Assembly (NCBI GenBank): GCA_020724775.1
Contig: DYGG01000005.1
Coordinates: 49,902-89,998 of the forward strand
Source of the DNA: Ignavibacterium sp.
GTDB lineage: Bacteria; Zixibacteria; MSB-5A5; GN15; PGXB01
Direction: 5' to 3'
Length of the DNA: 40,097 nt
Shown piece after piece: positions 26,030 through 34,987 of the stretch (positions within the stretch are counted from its first letter, which is position 1; every line of letters begins with the position of its first letter). The notes below the pieces were generated by a model that was given only the letters and a program-made list of their open reading frames with translations, ran no database searches and was not told the origin of the DNA. The position numbers and the translations under genes were made by a program.

Positions 26030-27664
26030 ATGCTTAAAACTGGCATTTTGACAATAATGGCGGCATTCTTTCTGACTTCCCTGGATGCCATCGGATGCAC
26101 CAGCCTTCTGGTAACCGCCGGCGCCTCGGCGGACGGCTCCACTATGATTACTTACACCTGCGACGGTGAATTTCATCCGCATCTGGAATATCTTCCTGCC
26201 CAAAAGCATGCCGTTGGCGATTCCCTCGAAATCCTTGACTGGCACGGAACTAAGAAGGGCAAGATTCTGCAGGTTCGTCATACTTACGCTGTCGTCGGAA
26301 TGATGAATGATCATCAACTGGCTATCAGTGAAACTACCTTTGACGGCCGTCCGGAACTTGAAAACAAGGAAGGGATGCTGAATTATTTTGACCTGATTGT
26401 CCTGGCGCTGCAGAGGGCGAAGACTGCCCGCGAAGCCATTATGGTTATGACGCATTTGGCAGACGAATACGGTTACGGGGCTACCGGCGAAACCTTTTCC
26501 ATCGCTGACACTAAAGAAGTCTGGATAATGGAATTGATTGGATTGGGACCGGGAAGGAAAGGAGCCGTCTGGGTGGCCCTTAGAATACCGGAAGGATATG
26601 TTGCCGCTCATGCCAACAAGGCTCGGATTGGGGAATTCCCGCTGAATAACCCCGACAACTGCCTTTATTCGGACAAGGTAATCAGTTTCGCCGTTGAAAT
26701 GGGTTATTTTAATCGCGACGGCGGCAAGCCGTTTCGATTCTGCGACGTCTATTGCCCGCCGACACCGAAAAATCAAAGATATGCGGAAACGAGAGTCTGG
26801 AGTCTATTTCGTCGAGCGGCGCCGTCACTCAATCTATCATCAGATTATCACAGAGGCGTTCCCGGTGCGGAACCATATCCCCTGTGGGTCAAACCAGACC
26901 GCAGAATTTCTCTTGCGGATGTCATCTCTCTGATGAGGGACCATTACGAAGGCACCGCGTATGATATGACTCAGGGAATTGACGCCGGTTCGTACAATTC
27001 ACCATACCGCTGGCGACCGATGCACTGGATAGTCGACTCCATCGAGTATGCCTGGGAGAGACCAATTTCAACGCAACAGACCGCTTTCTCCTTCATCTCC
27101 CAATCGCGAGGTAAATTGCCTGATGAAGTCGGGGGAGTTTTCTGGTACGGAGTTGATGATACTTATACCACCTGTTATTTTCCACTGTATTGCTCAATTA
27201 CCCGGATTCCACATTCATACAGCGTGGGAGAATTGAAAAAGTTTAGTTGGGAATCCGCCTGGTGGGTATTCAATTTTGTAGCCAACTTTGCCAATTTGAA
27301 GTATTCCTATATGATAAAAGATATTCAAGCGGTGCAGACTGATTTGGAATCTGACTTTCTGCAGTTGCAACCGCTCGTGGAGAAGACCGCTTTACAACTT
27401 TTGGATAGCGACCGGGCGCTGGCTATCCGCTATCTTACCGATTATTCGGTGAACGGAGGCGAACGGGTGACCAAAGCATGGACTAACTTAGGGGAAGAAT
27501 TGATTAGAAAATATAATGACGGGTATGTACAGGACTCCACCGGAAGACCTAAGGAAAAAGGGTACCCGGAGGAATGGCTGAAAACGGTTGTCAAACAGCG
27601 TCCGGAGCAGTTCCGTCTTCCTCGCATCTCGCCGGATTCCGTGGAGTCACGGTTGATTGACTGA
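26030..27664 (+). CDS. C69 family dipeptidase (U34/N-terminal nucleophile type)
   Basis: 544 residues. A signal peptide (about 1-22) leads directly to Cys23 in GCTSLLVTAGASADGS. This is the hallmark of family C69, in which the cysteine becomes the N-terminal nucleophile after processing. Further conserved blocks are NDHQLAISETTFDGR (about 93-107), YGYGATGETFSIAD (about 147-160) and SLADVISLMRDHYEGT (about 295-310). The family releases dipeptides or hydrolyses acyl-amide bonds; here the enzyme should be periplasmic or secreted. The length fits the longer PepD-type members of FCB bacteria. It starts with AGGA a few bases before the ATG and lies alone between a terminator and a convergent gene. 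Confidence 0.92.
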   Translation: MLKTGILTIMAAFFLTSLDAIGCTSLLVTAGASADGSTMITYTCDGEFHPHLEYLPAQKHAVGDSLEILDWHGTKKGKILQVRHTYAVVGMMNDHQLAISETTFDGRPELENKEGMLNYFDLIVLALQRAKTAREAIMVMTHLADEYGYGATGETFSIADTKEVWIMELIGLGPGRKGAVWVALRIPEGYVAAHANKARIGEFPLNNPDNCLYSDKVISFAVEMGYFNRDGGKPFRFCDVYCPPTPKNQRYAETRVWSLFRRAAPSLNLSSDYHRGVPGAEPYPLWVKPDRRISLADVISLMRDHYEGTAYDMTQGIDAGSYNSPYRWRPMHWIVDSIEYAWERPISTQQTAFSFISQSRGKLPDEVGGVFWYGVDDTYTTCYFPLYCSITRIPHSYSVGELKKFSWESAWWVFNFVANFANLKYSYMIKDIQAVQTDLESDFLQLQPLVEKTALQLLDSDRALAIRYLTDYSVNGGERVTKAWTNLGEELIRKYNDGYVQDSTGRPKEKGYPEEWLKTVVKQRPEQFRLPRISPDSVESRLID

Positions 27665-27700
27665 GAGGCGGGATTGCCATATTCTTGATGACTTTCGCAG

Positions 27701-28198
27701 TTAGAGAAGGCCCTGGCGGAGAGCCTGCTGCAGAGTTTCCCTGCCTTTGGGGGTAAGTTCGTAATAAGTATGATTGCGGTGCTTAATCCATTTGCCTTTA
27801 ACGATTTTCTTGCGATACTGAATCATAACCGGCGCGACTCTCTTGAGAAGTCCTTCCTCTCGCAGATAGTCGTGGCGCTTGAAAACCAGTTCCTTATCCT
27901 GTCGCAATTGGGCGGCAACCGCCAGGGAGTAATCTGCTCCATAAGCGCTGTGATGTTTCAGGATTAGGTAGTCGATCTCTTCGAAGATTTGGACATCATC
28001 GCGGGAGAGCGTCGATTCATCCTCAGCAATTTCCGTCCAGTTCAGTTTTATCAATCTCGGTTCTTCGGCTTTTGACAGATTGCCGCAGTCGGCACGATGT
28101 ACCTTAATGATATTTTCATGACTGTAGTAGCCGATTATGCCATCCCCCGTTGCCGGGCGGCAGCATCCAGCAAGACTATATCCCGGTCGCAGTTTCAT
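27701..28198 (-). CDS. Small protein with a RelA/SpoT-type zinc-finger domain fused to a winged-helix-like region
   Basis: 165 residues. Residues about 8-55 match the zinc-finger (ZFD/RIS) domain that long RelA/SpoT enzymes carry near the C terminus: CCRPATGDGIIGY (Cys12, Cys13), then VHRADCGNL (His34, Cys38) and a final IKLNW. In RelA this region carries zinc-coordinating cysteines and contacts the ribosome. No HD, synthetase or TGS domain is present, and the start codon leads straight into this domain, so this is a free-standing form. The rest (about 75-165) is rich in helices and basic residues and ends YYELTPKGRETLQQAL, as winged-helix proteins often do. An inverted repeat lies over the likely promoter. 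Ribosome, RNA or DNA binding is an inference; automated annotation may wrongly call it a (p)ppGpp synthetase. Confidence 0.75.
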   Translation of the reverse strand: MKLRPGYSLAGCCRPATGDGIIGYYSHENIIKVHRADCGNLSKAEEPRLIKLNWTEIAEDESTLSRDDVQIFEEIDYLILKHHSAYGADYSLAVAAQLRQDKELVFKRHDYLREEGLLKRVAPVMIQYRKKIVKGKWIKHRNHTYYELTPKGRETLQQALRQGLL

Positions 28199-28211
28199 AT
28201 TGTTGTCTCTT

Positions 28212-28232
28212 TAATCTAATATATACAGATTA
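28212..28232. promoter_or_regulatory. Inverted repeat, possible operator
   Basis: TAATCT (28212-28217) and its perfect inverted copy AGATTA (28227-28232) flank the AT-rich spacer AATATATAC. It lies between the divergent genes at 28198 and 28301 and covers the probable -10 of the minus-strand gene. A dimeric regulator could bind here, possibly the winged-helix-like product itself; this is untested. Confidence 0.4.
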
Positions 28233-28245
28233 GCCAGAATTTCAA
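28218..28245 (-). promoter_or_regulatory. Candidate promoter for the ZFD/winged-helix-like gene
   Basis: On the minus strand: TTGAAA (28240-28245), a 16-base spacer and TATATT (28218-28223). The -10 lies inside the inverted repeat 28212-28232. Distance to the ATG at 28198 is 19 bases. Confidence 0.4.
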
Positions 28246-28300
28246 AAAAGGAGTTTGGAAGAGAATGCTTGCGATAAGCACAATCTAAGTTTATTTTCAG

Positions 28301-30388
28301 ATGAAGATGAAATCACCCGGCAAGCATCGTCACCCGGATACTTTGTGGTACATTCTCAGCGCTGTCGCTCTGGGAATAGGAATCTTTTTTCGTTTCTATC
28401 GCCTTGATTTGGACCCCCCCTATTTCTTTGCCGGCACCACCCAGGACCTTCTCACCGACCCTTACAATGTTATCCATTTTGCCCGAAACAAGATACTGTT
28501 TGGTATATGGGACATCTTCGATTATTCTCGCTGGATAGTTTTCAAATATACCTTGTCATCGTTTGCCGCCTATATCTCTTTTGCGGCTTTAGGAGTCTCG
28601 ATAGTCGCCGCTAACCTTTCCGCCGTGGCGCTCAACCTGGGCGGGATATTACTATTTCTGACAGGGCTTTGGCGCTATTCCCACAAAGCGGCTTCTATCG
28701 CGGCGATTCTCTTGCTGGCCGATATTACGCTTCTCAGTTATGGCCGTCTCCCCTTCATGGAGAACGGACTAATTTTTCTTTCAGGTTTATGCTACTTCCT
28801 CTTCGTCCAATTCAACGGGAGTAAGGCGCTTGAAATAATTGTGGGAGCGGTTGCCGCTATCTGCTTTATTTCGGGGAAAGCATTCGGTATCATAATGATA
28901 ATTCCGCCGCTATATTTGGTTCTTGTGGGATGTCCCGACAGCCGCTGGCGTCGTATCGGCACGTTGTTAATATCTTTTGCAGGCACGATTGTGGCGGCAG
29001 GATATCTTTTTTACGGGAAAGACTTCAACACCGTCTATCAATATTTATCGGAGCAATCTGTCGGGATGTATGGTCTGCCGGCGGCGTTGACCTCCCCGGC
29101 CAATCTGATTGTCCAGGCCATGACATTCGGGGGGCAGTCCCGTCTTTTCTATTTTATACCGGGGACGTTGATTCTTTTGACAGTCTGCCTGTTAATCTTC
29201 ATATGGCGCGAAAAAACCGGGACAGGCTCTGCAGAGCATAACCGGCATCTCCGTTTCAATGCCGTCTGGCTTCTGGCCGGGTTCGCTTTTCTGATGTTAT
29301 TCAATCACCGTCCGTTGCGTTATCAACTTTTTCTCCTTCTGCCCGTCTCAGGAATAATAGGGATGACAATTGCGCATTCCCCTTACAAATTGCTCGCCCG
29401 GGTCAAAGGACTCATTCGGTATGCCTTGACTTTTCTTGTCTTCTGGTACCTGACGGCACAGGTCATTCTGACTTTTTCCAATGTATCCATTTATGACAAT
29501 GTTACCAGGTCGGTCTGGTGGGGATTGATTCTGGCGATAATCCTGACATTATTAACCACCCTCTTCTCTGTTGGTTTTGGCAGGCTGCTTCAGTACACCA
29601 TTAAATATTCCTGCATAATCGCGCTTCTGTTCCTCGCTCATCAGGGATTCTGGGTCTATTATTGGCTCGATAAATCAACCTATGACTTAAAACGTGCCGG
29701 CAGTGATCTCTCCCAGATAGTAAGCGAGAATGCCGTCATTGTGGGACCTTATTCATCAGCATTGACCATCGATACCAAACTCCGTTCCTTTATCTATATG
29801 TTTGGACTGGTGAAAAAAGAGCCCGACCTGTTTACAAGACATAATTTGACACATCTGGCAACAGACCCCGCCAATCTGGAAGCAGCTTTACGAGATTACG
29901 GCAAGGCGATGGAGAGTCTCCCACTCACAAGATATTTCGCCAGAGATGTTGAAGTGCAAATCATTGCTGTCAACAGAGTGAATTCACCTTCAGTATATGC
30001 ACCGACAGAGTATGAAATTGCCGCGAACTTTTATAATGAGCGGATGCCTGATAGCGCCGAAATATTTGTCAGGAAATTTCTCGAGAAGTACCCCCGGAAC
30101 CGCTCGGCATTGGTATTGCTCAGCAATATTTATTTGCAGACTCAGAGATTCAATGAAGCGTTAAAAACTTTTAATCAGTTGATAGATATTTATCCCCGAG
30201 ATTCCTATCTTTATTTCTACAACGGGTTGTACAATTATCGTCTCTATCTCCTTACCCGTGACTATCAGTTCCTTAAACAGTCGGAGCGGTTGTATGAGGC
30301 CGCGGTACGGATTAATCCGACTCTTGAGGATGATGTCGGACTCTCTAAGATTCAAGCGGAGCAGATGTTCCGCAAGCCGTCACCGTAA
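28301..30388 (+). CDS. Polytopic membrane protein, GT-C (ArnT/PMT-like) glycosyltransferase-like, with C-terminal TPRs
   Basis: 695 residues with about 10-12 membrane helices in the first 450, starting WYILSAVALGIGIFFRFYRLD (about 16-36). That opening (helix, then RFYRLD and an acidic first loop) is typical of GT-C superfamily glycosyltransferases, which use dolichyl- or undecaprenyl-linked sugars. The first loop contains GTTQDLLTDPYN, where a catalytic aspartate would be expected. A soluble domain at about 455-560 and two to three TPR units at about 570-690 (NFYNERMPDSAEIFVRKFLEKYP; IYLQTQRFNEALKTFNQLI) end the protein. Transferase activity is an inference from topology. It is divergent from the ZFD/winged-helix-like gene. 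No good ribosome binding site is visible before the ATG. Confidence 0.75.
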   Translation: MKMKSPGKHRHPDTLWYILSAVALGIGIFFRFYRLDLDPPYFFAGTTQDLLTDPYNVIHFARNKILFGIWDIFDYSRWIVFKYTLSSFAAYISFAALGVSIVAANLSAVALNLGGILLFLTGLWRYSHKAASIAAILLLADITLLSYGRLPFMENGLIFLSGLCYFLFVQFNGSKALEIIVGAVAAICFISGKAFGIIMIIPPLYLVLVGCPDSRWRRIGTLLISFAGTIVAAGYLFYGKDFNTVYQYLSEQSVGMYGLPAALTSPANLIVQAMTFGGQSRLFYFIPGTLILLTVCLLIFIWREKTGTGSAEHNRHLRFNAVWLLAGFAFLMLFNHRPLRYQLFLLLPVSGIIGMTIAHSPYKLLARVKGLIRYALTFLVFWYLTAQVILTFSNVSIYDNVTRSVWWGLILAIILTLLTTLFSVGFGRLLQYTIKYSCIIALLFLAHQGFWVYYWLDKSTYDLKRAGSDLSQIVSENAVIVGPYSSALTIDTKLRSFIYMFGLVKKEPDLFTRHNLTHLATDPANLEAALRDYGKAMESLPLTRYFARDVEVQIIAVNRVNSPSVYAPTEYEIAANFYNERMPDSAEIFVRKFLEKYPRNRSALVLLSNIYLQTQRFNEALKTFNQLIDIYPRDSYLYFYNGLYNYRLYLLTRDYQFLKQSERLYEAAVRINPTLEDDVGLSKIQAEQMFRKPSP

Positions 30389-30424
30389 CGACAGCCCATG
30401 GATCCGGATGATAATCCGAACTAA

Positions 30425-30709
30425 TCAGGACAGCAGCCGGGTGAAATCTTCAAAAGGTATAACTGGCCAGGTTTCCGTTTCGAGAATCCCTTTGGCGTTG
30501 ATAGCTGATGCCACCTTGAACGCCAGAGACTGCTCGGGGGCATCGAAAATCGCCAGGTAGTCATATCGCCCGAGGGTGGCGTAGAGATTGATGACTTTGA
30601 TATGATTCTCCGCAAAGACGTCAAAGGAGATTTCCACCTGGCTGGATAAGTCGCTATGGAGTTTCTTGGCGTTCGGATTGATAGTCATGGCCATGATATA
30701 AATTGCCAT
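30425..30709 (-). CDS. GYD domain-containing protein
   Basis: 94 residues, covering one GYD domain (a ferredoxin-like alpha/beta fold of unknown function, named for a Gly-Tyr-Asp motif). Here the motif is GRYDYLAIFDAPEQ (about residues 47-60), followed by ASAINAKGILETETWPVIPFEDF, the usual C-terminal block. The start is supported by GGGAGG 4 bases before the ATG. It lies downstream of the DUF4340 gene on the same strand, separated by 75 bases, so it may be transcribed with the GldA-GldF-GldG-DUF4340 set. Function unknown. Confidence 0.85.
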   Translation of the reverse strand: MAIYIMAMTINPNAKKLHSDLSSQVEISFDVFAENHIKVINLYATLGRYDYLAIFDAPEQSLAFKVASAINAKGILETETWPVIPFEDFTRLLS

Positions 30710-30784
30710 ATTTCCTCCCTGAGATGTTTAGCACAAAATAATCAGCAGAGTCGCCCGGCACAACAGCAAAATAGAATGAAATTT

Positions 30785-31711
30785 TCAGTCAGGCAAGAAA
30801 CTGGCGAAATCTTTTTTCAGTGATTCAAAATTAGTCTTGCTCAATACCAGCGTGTCGTCAGGTTCGAAACGATGGCAGAAGAATCGAAGGGAATCAAGCG
30901 GTGAGGAGGCGAACTCAAGCTGGTAAAGAGAATCGGCGCTGACAATTCGAAGAGTCAACAGAGGAGTTTGAAAGTTTATCGAACCGGACTCGTCGGCGGT
31001 CGGGAATTCATTTGCAGACAGGCGGCTCAGGCGGTTGAGAAAAGCGACTGTCTTCAGGCTGTCCGTTTCAACGGCATCTGTGTAAGGCTTCTTTGCCACC
31101 AGCCATCTGTTGGAATCTCTTCTTATGCGGTAAGCCCGATCAGGATAGATGAAGTCCACTTCATCGATATTCTCCGGATGCAGGGAGAGAATTGTCCGGT
31201 CAAGCCACTGTGCGCGCTGTCGGGAGAAGTTGAACGACAACTGCCCCGGCGCCAGATAAACCTCGGAGGTGCCGGGAATTCTGACATAACTGCTGGAAAA
31301 ATCAGGGCTCATTTTTCCTATAATTATCTGGCTGAGCAGTCGCTCCCCGGAATAGAACTGCACCAGATTGCCGTTCAGACTATCGACCATGAATTCCTGC
31401 CGGCGTTCAGGATTCTGAGACACAACTGTTCCGGCTTTCATCTCCACCGCCGCGTCCAGCACGTTCTTAACCGCCATGCTGTCAGCCAGGCGGTTGCGAG
31501 TATCCCGCAGATACCATCGCCTTTCAATCAACTCCAACTCGTAGCGGTTATTTGCCTGCTGAAGAATGATTCTGTCGACCTTGCCGGGGTCCAGATTGAG
31601 AAAATTCTCAATAGTCTTGCCGGACATCTCACTTTTTTCAACCTGGCTCTGGATAATCCAGATTAGCAGAAAAGCGACCAGGATTGCCCCCGGAATTAAG
31701 AGTCGTTTCAT
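30785..31711 (-). CDS. DUF4340 domain-containing membrane-anchored protein
   Basis: About 308 residues from the ATG at 31711, chosen because it overlaps the GldG stop as ATGA and has GGAGG 8-9 bases upstream; a longer reading to 31750 is not supported. One N-terminal membrane helix (about 4-19) is followed by a long extracytoplasmic domain of repeated beta-rich DUF4340 units, seen in ERRWYLRDTRNRLADSMAVKNVL (about 61-83) and SNRWLVAKKPYTDAVETDSL. The family is commonly found beside GldG-type proteins of ABC-2 systems. It may form an accessory subunit of that complex. Its precise job is not known. Confidence 0.88.
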   Translation of the reverse strand: MKRLLIPGAILVAFLLIWIIQSQVEKSEMSGKTIENFLNLDPGKVDRIILQQANNRYELELIERRWYLRDTRNRLADSMAVKNVLDAAVEMKAGTVVSQNPERRQEFMVDSLNGNLVQFYSGERLLSQIIIGKMSPDFSSSYVRIPGTSEVYLAPGQLSFNFSRQRAQWLDRTILSLHPENIDEVDFIYPDRAYRIRRDSNRWLVAKKPYTDAVETDSLKTVAFLNRLSRLSANEFPTADESGSINFQTPLLTLRIVSADSLYQLEFASSPLDSLRFFCHRFEPDDTLVLSKTNFESLKKDFASFLPD

Positions 31712-33300
31712 AATGATTCCCTCCGACGAACCGAGCGGCGAATCTGCCACCTGATTATACCAAAAAGAATTACCACAAACGGCATAGCAAGAATATTGAT
31801 ATATTTTATCACTTTCTTGGCGCCATCAGAGGTCTCCTTTAGCACACGCATTCCGACCTCTTTGGAGCGAATCGATATCAAGCCTTTATCTTGAGAAAGC
31901 CAGTCAGCCATATTGAGAAGTAGCGCGAATCCGCTCTCATTCCGACGAAAATCATCGGTGATAAAGGAGCCGTTTCCAACCACAATAATGCGGGCATCGC
32001 CGGTGGAATCAAGCGCCATCGGAGCCGCCGTAACAGATGCGGTATCCTCTCCGGGATAATTTGGCCTAGCTTTATCGGCAAAGTAACTTTTGATTTTGCC
32101 TGTGATGACCACCGCCAGCGGAAGATGGGACATCGAGAAATCGGCCGTTACAAATTCCCGCTCCGGGGCGATATTGAAGGGGCGTCCGATAGTCCCCGAT
32201 TGCTTGGAACTGGAGAAAAGAACCTCGCGCTCCGTTTCGCTTCTAACCGGTAAGGATAGGTCAAGCGGACTGGCATATATTAATCCCAGTGACTTGAAAT
32301 CCTTAACCACCGGATTTTCCGCATTGAAATTGGTAATAGCAAGGTAAAACGGATATTTCACGATACTCTGCATCTGATACTGGCCAAAAGTTCGCATTAC
32401 CGGCACCAGGTTACATTGCATATCAACTACCAGATTCTCCTGCAACCCGACCCCGTAATGCTTCAGGAGGCTATCCAGCCCGTTATTGATGGGAGTGACG
32501 CGTGCCTGGGCGATATCAACTTCAAAGCGGTCCAGCAAAAAGGCAACCCGTCCACCCCGCATGACATACTGGTCGATCAGGTATGTTTCCCAATCGGTAA
32601 AGGCGCTCTTGGGCGAGGCAACAATCAATACGTCAATGTTTGCCGGGATATCCTTCTGGGCGTTGAGGTCGAGAAACTGCACCATATACTCCCGCTGCAG
32701 TAACTGGTAAGCCCATTGCAGACCTTCCGACATATTCGGTTCCCGATGACCGATAGTGAACGCGACGGAGGGCATCTTCGATGAAATCAATTTTTTGATA
32801 CTGCCGGAGATTTCATATTCGAGATTATTGGTGTTTTCAATAAAAGGGAGGACTTCCTGTTTATCTCCGTACAGTAACACCAGCCCTTTGTAACCCTTGA
32901 TGAACTCCGTTTTGTCGTTTCTGAAGACATTGAACTGCAGCGGAGGAATACGATAACCCTGCACCTCCTGTTCTTTGTTCTCTTTGGCCGGGTCGATAAA
33001 TTCGTAATGCAGATAACCTCCCGAATACGCCTTGTAGTCATCCAGCATATCTTTGAGATAGCGGGCGTCGCCGTTATGGGGCGCGGGAAGGTCATCGGTG
33101 AAAAACACTTTTACATTGAGGCGGTCGTTAAGACCTCGCATCAGGTCTTTTGAAGCCTCGGAAAGTGAATAGATATTGTTGTCGGTCAGGTCCGCCCGGG
33201 AAAAGAGATTAAGGGAAATGAGATTGATAACTATGAGAATACCGACAACGATAAGAATTAAAATCCCGGCGGTTGACTTGGTTTTGGAATTTTTAGCCAT
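31708..33300 (-). CDS. GldG-family ABC transporter auxiliary protein
   Basis: About 530 residues from the ATG at 33300, which overlaps the GldF stop as TAATG. An N-terminal helix (about 12-31), a large extracytoplasmic ABC_transp_aux-type domain (about 60-490) and a C-terminal helix (about 500-520) followed by a basic tail RRSVRRRESL are visible. Typical segments are IYSLSEASKDLM (about 42-53), VKVFFTDDLPAPH and YLIDQYVMRGGRVAFLLDRF. GldG works with GldA (ATPase) and GldF (permease); in Flavobacteria the set is needed for gliding, but homologues occur in many non-gliding bacteria. I therefore do not infer motility. Confidence 0.9.
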   Translation of the reverse strand: MAKNSKTKSTAGILILIVVGILIVINLISLNLFSRADLTDNNIYSLSEASKDLMRGLNDRLNVKVFFTDDLPAPHNGDARYLKDMLDDYKAYSGGYLHYEFIDPAKENKEQEVQGYRIPPLQFNVFRNDKTEFIKGYKGLVLLYGDKQEVLPFIENTNNLEYEISGSIKKLISSKMPSVAFTIGHREPNMSEGLQWAYQLLQREYMVQFLDLNAQKDIPANIDVLIVASPKSAFTDWETYLIDQYVMRGGRVAFLLDRFEVDIAQARVTPINNGLDSLLKHYGVGLQENLVVDMQCNLVPVMRTFGQYQMQSIVKYPFYLAITNFNAENPVVKDFKSLGLIYASPLDLSLPVRSETEREVLFSSSKQSGTIGRPFNIAPEREFVTADFSMSHLPLAVVITGKIKSYFADKARPNYPGEDTASVTAAPMALDSTGDARIIVVGNGSFITDDFRRNESGFALLLNMADWLSQDKGLISIRSKEVGMRVLKETSDGAKKVIKYINILAMPFVVILFGIIRWQIRRSVRRRESL

Positions 33301-34010
33301 TATTTCCACTTCCTGCTTTCGAGTGATTGAATAGTGAGAAATAGAAATAATCCTATCAGTGAAAAGTAATATATCAAGTCACGGGTATCGAGCACCCCGC
33401 GTGCAATGTTATTAAAGTGATAGTCAATCGATAAGAACTCCAGAAGCGTCGCCAGAAATCCGGGAAAGAAAAAGACTATCTTGTCCAGCAAGAAGAGGAC
33501 AAAGATTATGACGAAAGATGAAATAAAGGCGATAATCTGGTTCTGGCTGAGACTTGATGTAAAAATCCCGATAGACAGATAGACCCCCACTATGAGAATG
33601 AGTCCGATATAACCGGCGAAGGTCGCGCCGAGGTCGGGCTGGCCCAGGGAGGCGATAGTTATATAATGGATTACCGTAAGCATGAGGGTGATAATGACCA
33701 GCAAGTAAGCGGCAAGATATTTTCCGATAACCAGTTGCCACTCTTTCAGAGGAAGAGTCATCAACAACTCGATTGTCCCCAGTCGCCTTTCTTCGGAAAT
33801 CAGCCTCATAGACAGAGCCGGAATGAAGAAAAGCAGGATAAATCTTATGATACCGAAAAGCGAGCGCAAGTCGGGAGAATTATTAATGAACAAGGCGGTT
33901 GAAAACTGGTATCCTGCTATAAGCAGGAACAAAGTGATAACCACATAAGCGACCGGCGAATCAAAATATGAGCGGAATTCTTTTCGCGCCAATACCATAA
34001 CCTGGTGCAT
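33300..34010 (-). CDS. ABC-2 type permease (GldF-like)
   Basis: 236 residues with six membrane helices. The N-terminal VLARKEFRSYFDSPVAYVVITLFLL is the signature opening of GldF/NosY-like permeases, and the segment MRLISEERRLGTIELLMTLPLKEWQLVIGKYLA (about 62-94) is also typical. It starts one base after the ATPase gene ends and overlaps the GldG gene by one base, so stoichiometric translation is likely. With the ATPase it forms the membrane core of the complex. What it transports is unknown. Confidence 0.92.
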   Translation of the reverse strand: MHQVMVLARKEFRSYFDSPVAYVVITLFLLIAGYQFSTALFINNSPDLRSLFGIIRFILLFFIPALSMRLISEERRLGTIELLMTLPLKEWQLVIGKYLAAYLLVIITLMLTVIHYITIASLGQPDLGATFAGYIGLILIVGVYLSIGIFTSSLSQNQIIAFISSFVIIFVLFLLDKIVFFFPGFLATLLEFLSIDYHFNNIARGVLDTRDLIYYFSLIGLFLFLTIQSLESRKWK

Positions 34011-34011
34011 A

Positions 34012-34950
34012 TCATTCCTCCCTTCCGGTCAGCCGACGGAAAACATCTTCCAGCGATGTCTCTTCCCTCTTCATTTCCAGAAGCACCGTTTGGTTTTCGA
34101 CACAGAGACGGAAAATCTCCTCCCGTAAGTCACAACCCTTTTCCGTCTCCACCGTCAGCCGGTGCCTGTCGCCGTCGGAATTACCTTCCGAAATCACTTT
34201 CTCCACACCGCCGAGCCGTTCGAGTTTACCCAGAAAAGTATCCAAATTGTTCTTAATAAGAATCTGTATTTTCCCTCGCCCTTCGAATGACGCCTGCAAC
34301 TCCGATGGCGCTCCATCGGCTACAATTCTGCCTTCATTGATAATCAGAACGCGGTTGCAGGTTGCCTCTACCTCCGGCAGGATATGAGAGCAGAGGATAA
34401 TGGTCTTATCCCTGCCCAGTTCTCGGATAAGATTCCTGATTTCAATTATCTGGTTTGGGTCAAGACCGACTGTCGGCTCATCTAATATCAAGATTTCCGG
34501 GTCGTGCACCAACGCCTGCGCCAGGCCTACCCGCTGACGGTATCCTTTGGATAGTTCGCCGATGCTCTTGTGAAGAACCTCATTCAATCCGCAGCGTTCA
34601 ACGGACGTCTTAATATGGGCACCGTTAGCGCCACTTTTCCCTTTCCGTATATTCTGCATAAATTGCAGATAATCAATGACATTCATGTCATGATAGAGCG
34701 GGGCATTTTCCGGAAGGTAGCCAATCTTCTTGCGGACTTCCAGTGAATCAGTTTGAACATCATGGTTGTCGACCAGAGCCGTTCCCGAACTTGGCGATAG
34801 ATAGCAGGTAATTATCCTGACCGTAGTCGATTTCCCGGCGCCGTTAGGACCAAGAAACCCGACAACTGTCCCTTTCTGAATCTCGAATGAAACGTTGTTG
34901 ACGGCCAGGGTAGAACCGTAATATTTGGTCAGATTCTGTACTGAAATCAT
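34012..34950 (-). CDS. ABC transporter ATP-binding protein (GldA-like)
   Basis: 312 residues. Walker A GPNGAGKS (about 34-41), Q-loop region GYLPENAPLYHDM, signature LSKGYRQR (about 132-139), Walker B ILILDEP (about 152-158) and switch His in CSHILPE are all intact, so it should hydrolyse ATP. The C-terminal extension of about 90 residues resembles that of GldA/CcmA-type ATPases serving ABC-2 permeases. GAGGG precedes the ATG. It is the first gene of the GldA-GldF-GldG-DUF4340 set and has its own promoter-like pair upstream. Confidence 0.93.
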   Translation of the reverse strand: MISVQNLTKYYGSTLAVNNVSFEIQKGTVVGFLGPNGAGKSTTVRIITCYLSPSSGTALVDNHDVQTDSLEVRKKIGYLPENAPLYHDMNVIDYLQFMQNIRKGKSGANGAHIKTSVERCGLNEVLHKSIGELSKGYRQRVGLAQALVHDPEILILDEPTVGLDPNQIIEIRNLIRELGRDKTIILCSHILPEVEATCNRVLIINEGRIVADGAPSELQASFEGRGKIQILIKNNLDTFLGKLERLGGVEKVISEGNSDGDRHRLTVETEKGCDLREEIFRLCVENQTVLLEMKREETSLEDVFRRLTGREE

Positions 34951-34987
34951 ATACCCTCAATGTGGTCTTATTTCTGATTGACCGACA

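Noticed and set aside
25997-26776. A 259-codon minus-strand open frame inside the C69 dipeptidase gene
   Set aside because: It is antisense to the conserved catalytic N terminus of the dipeptidase and also crosses its ribosome binding site region.
30389-30424. CGGAT-GATA-ATCCG hairpin between convergent genes
   Set aside because: Only 5 bp and no T-run on either side; too weak to call a terminator.
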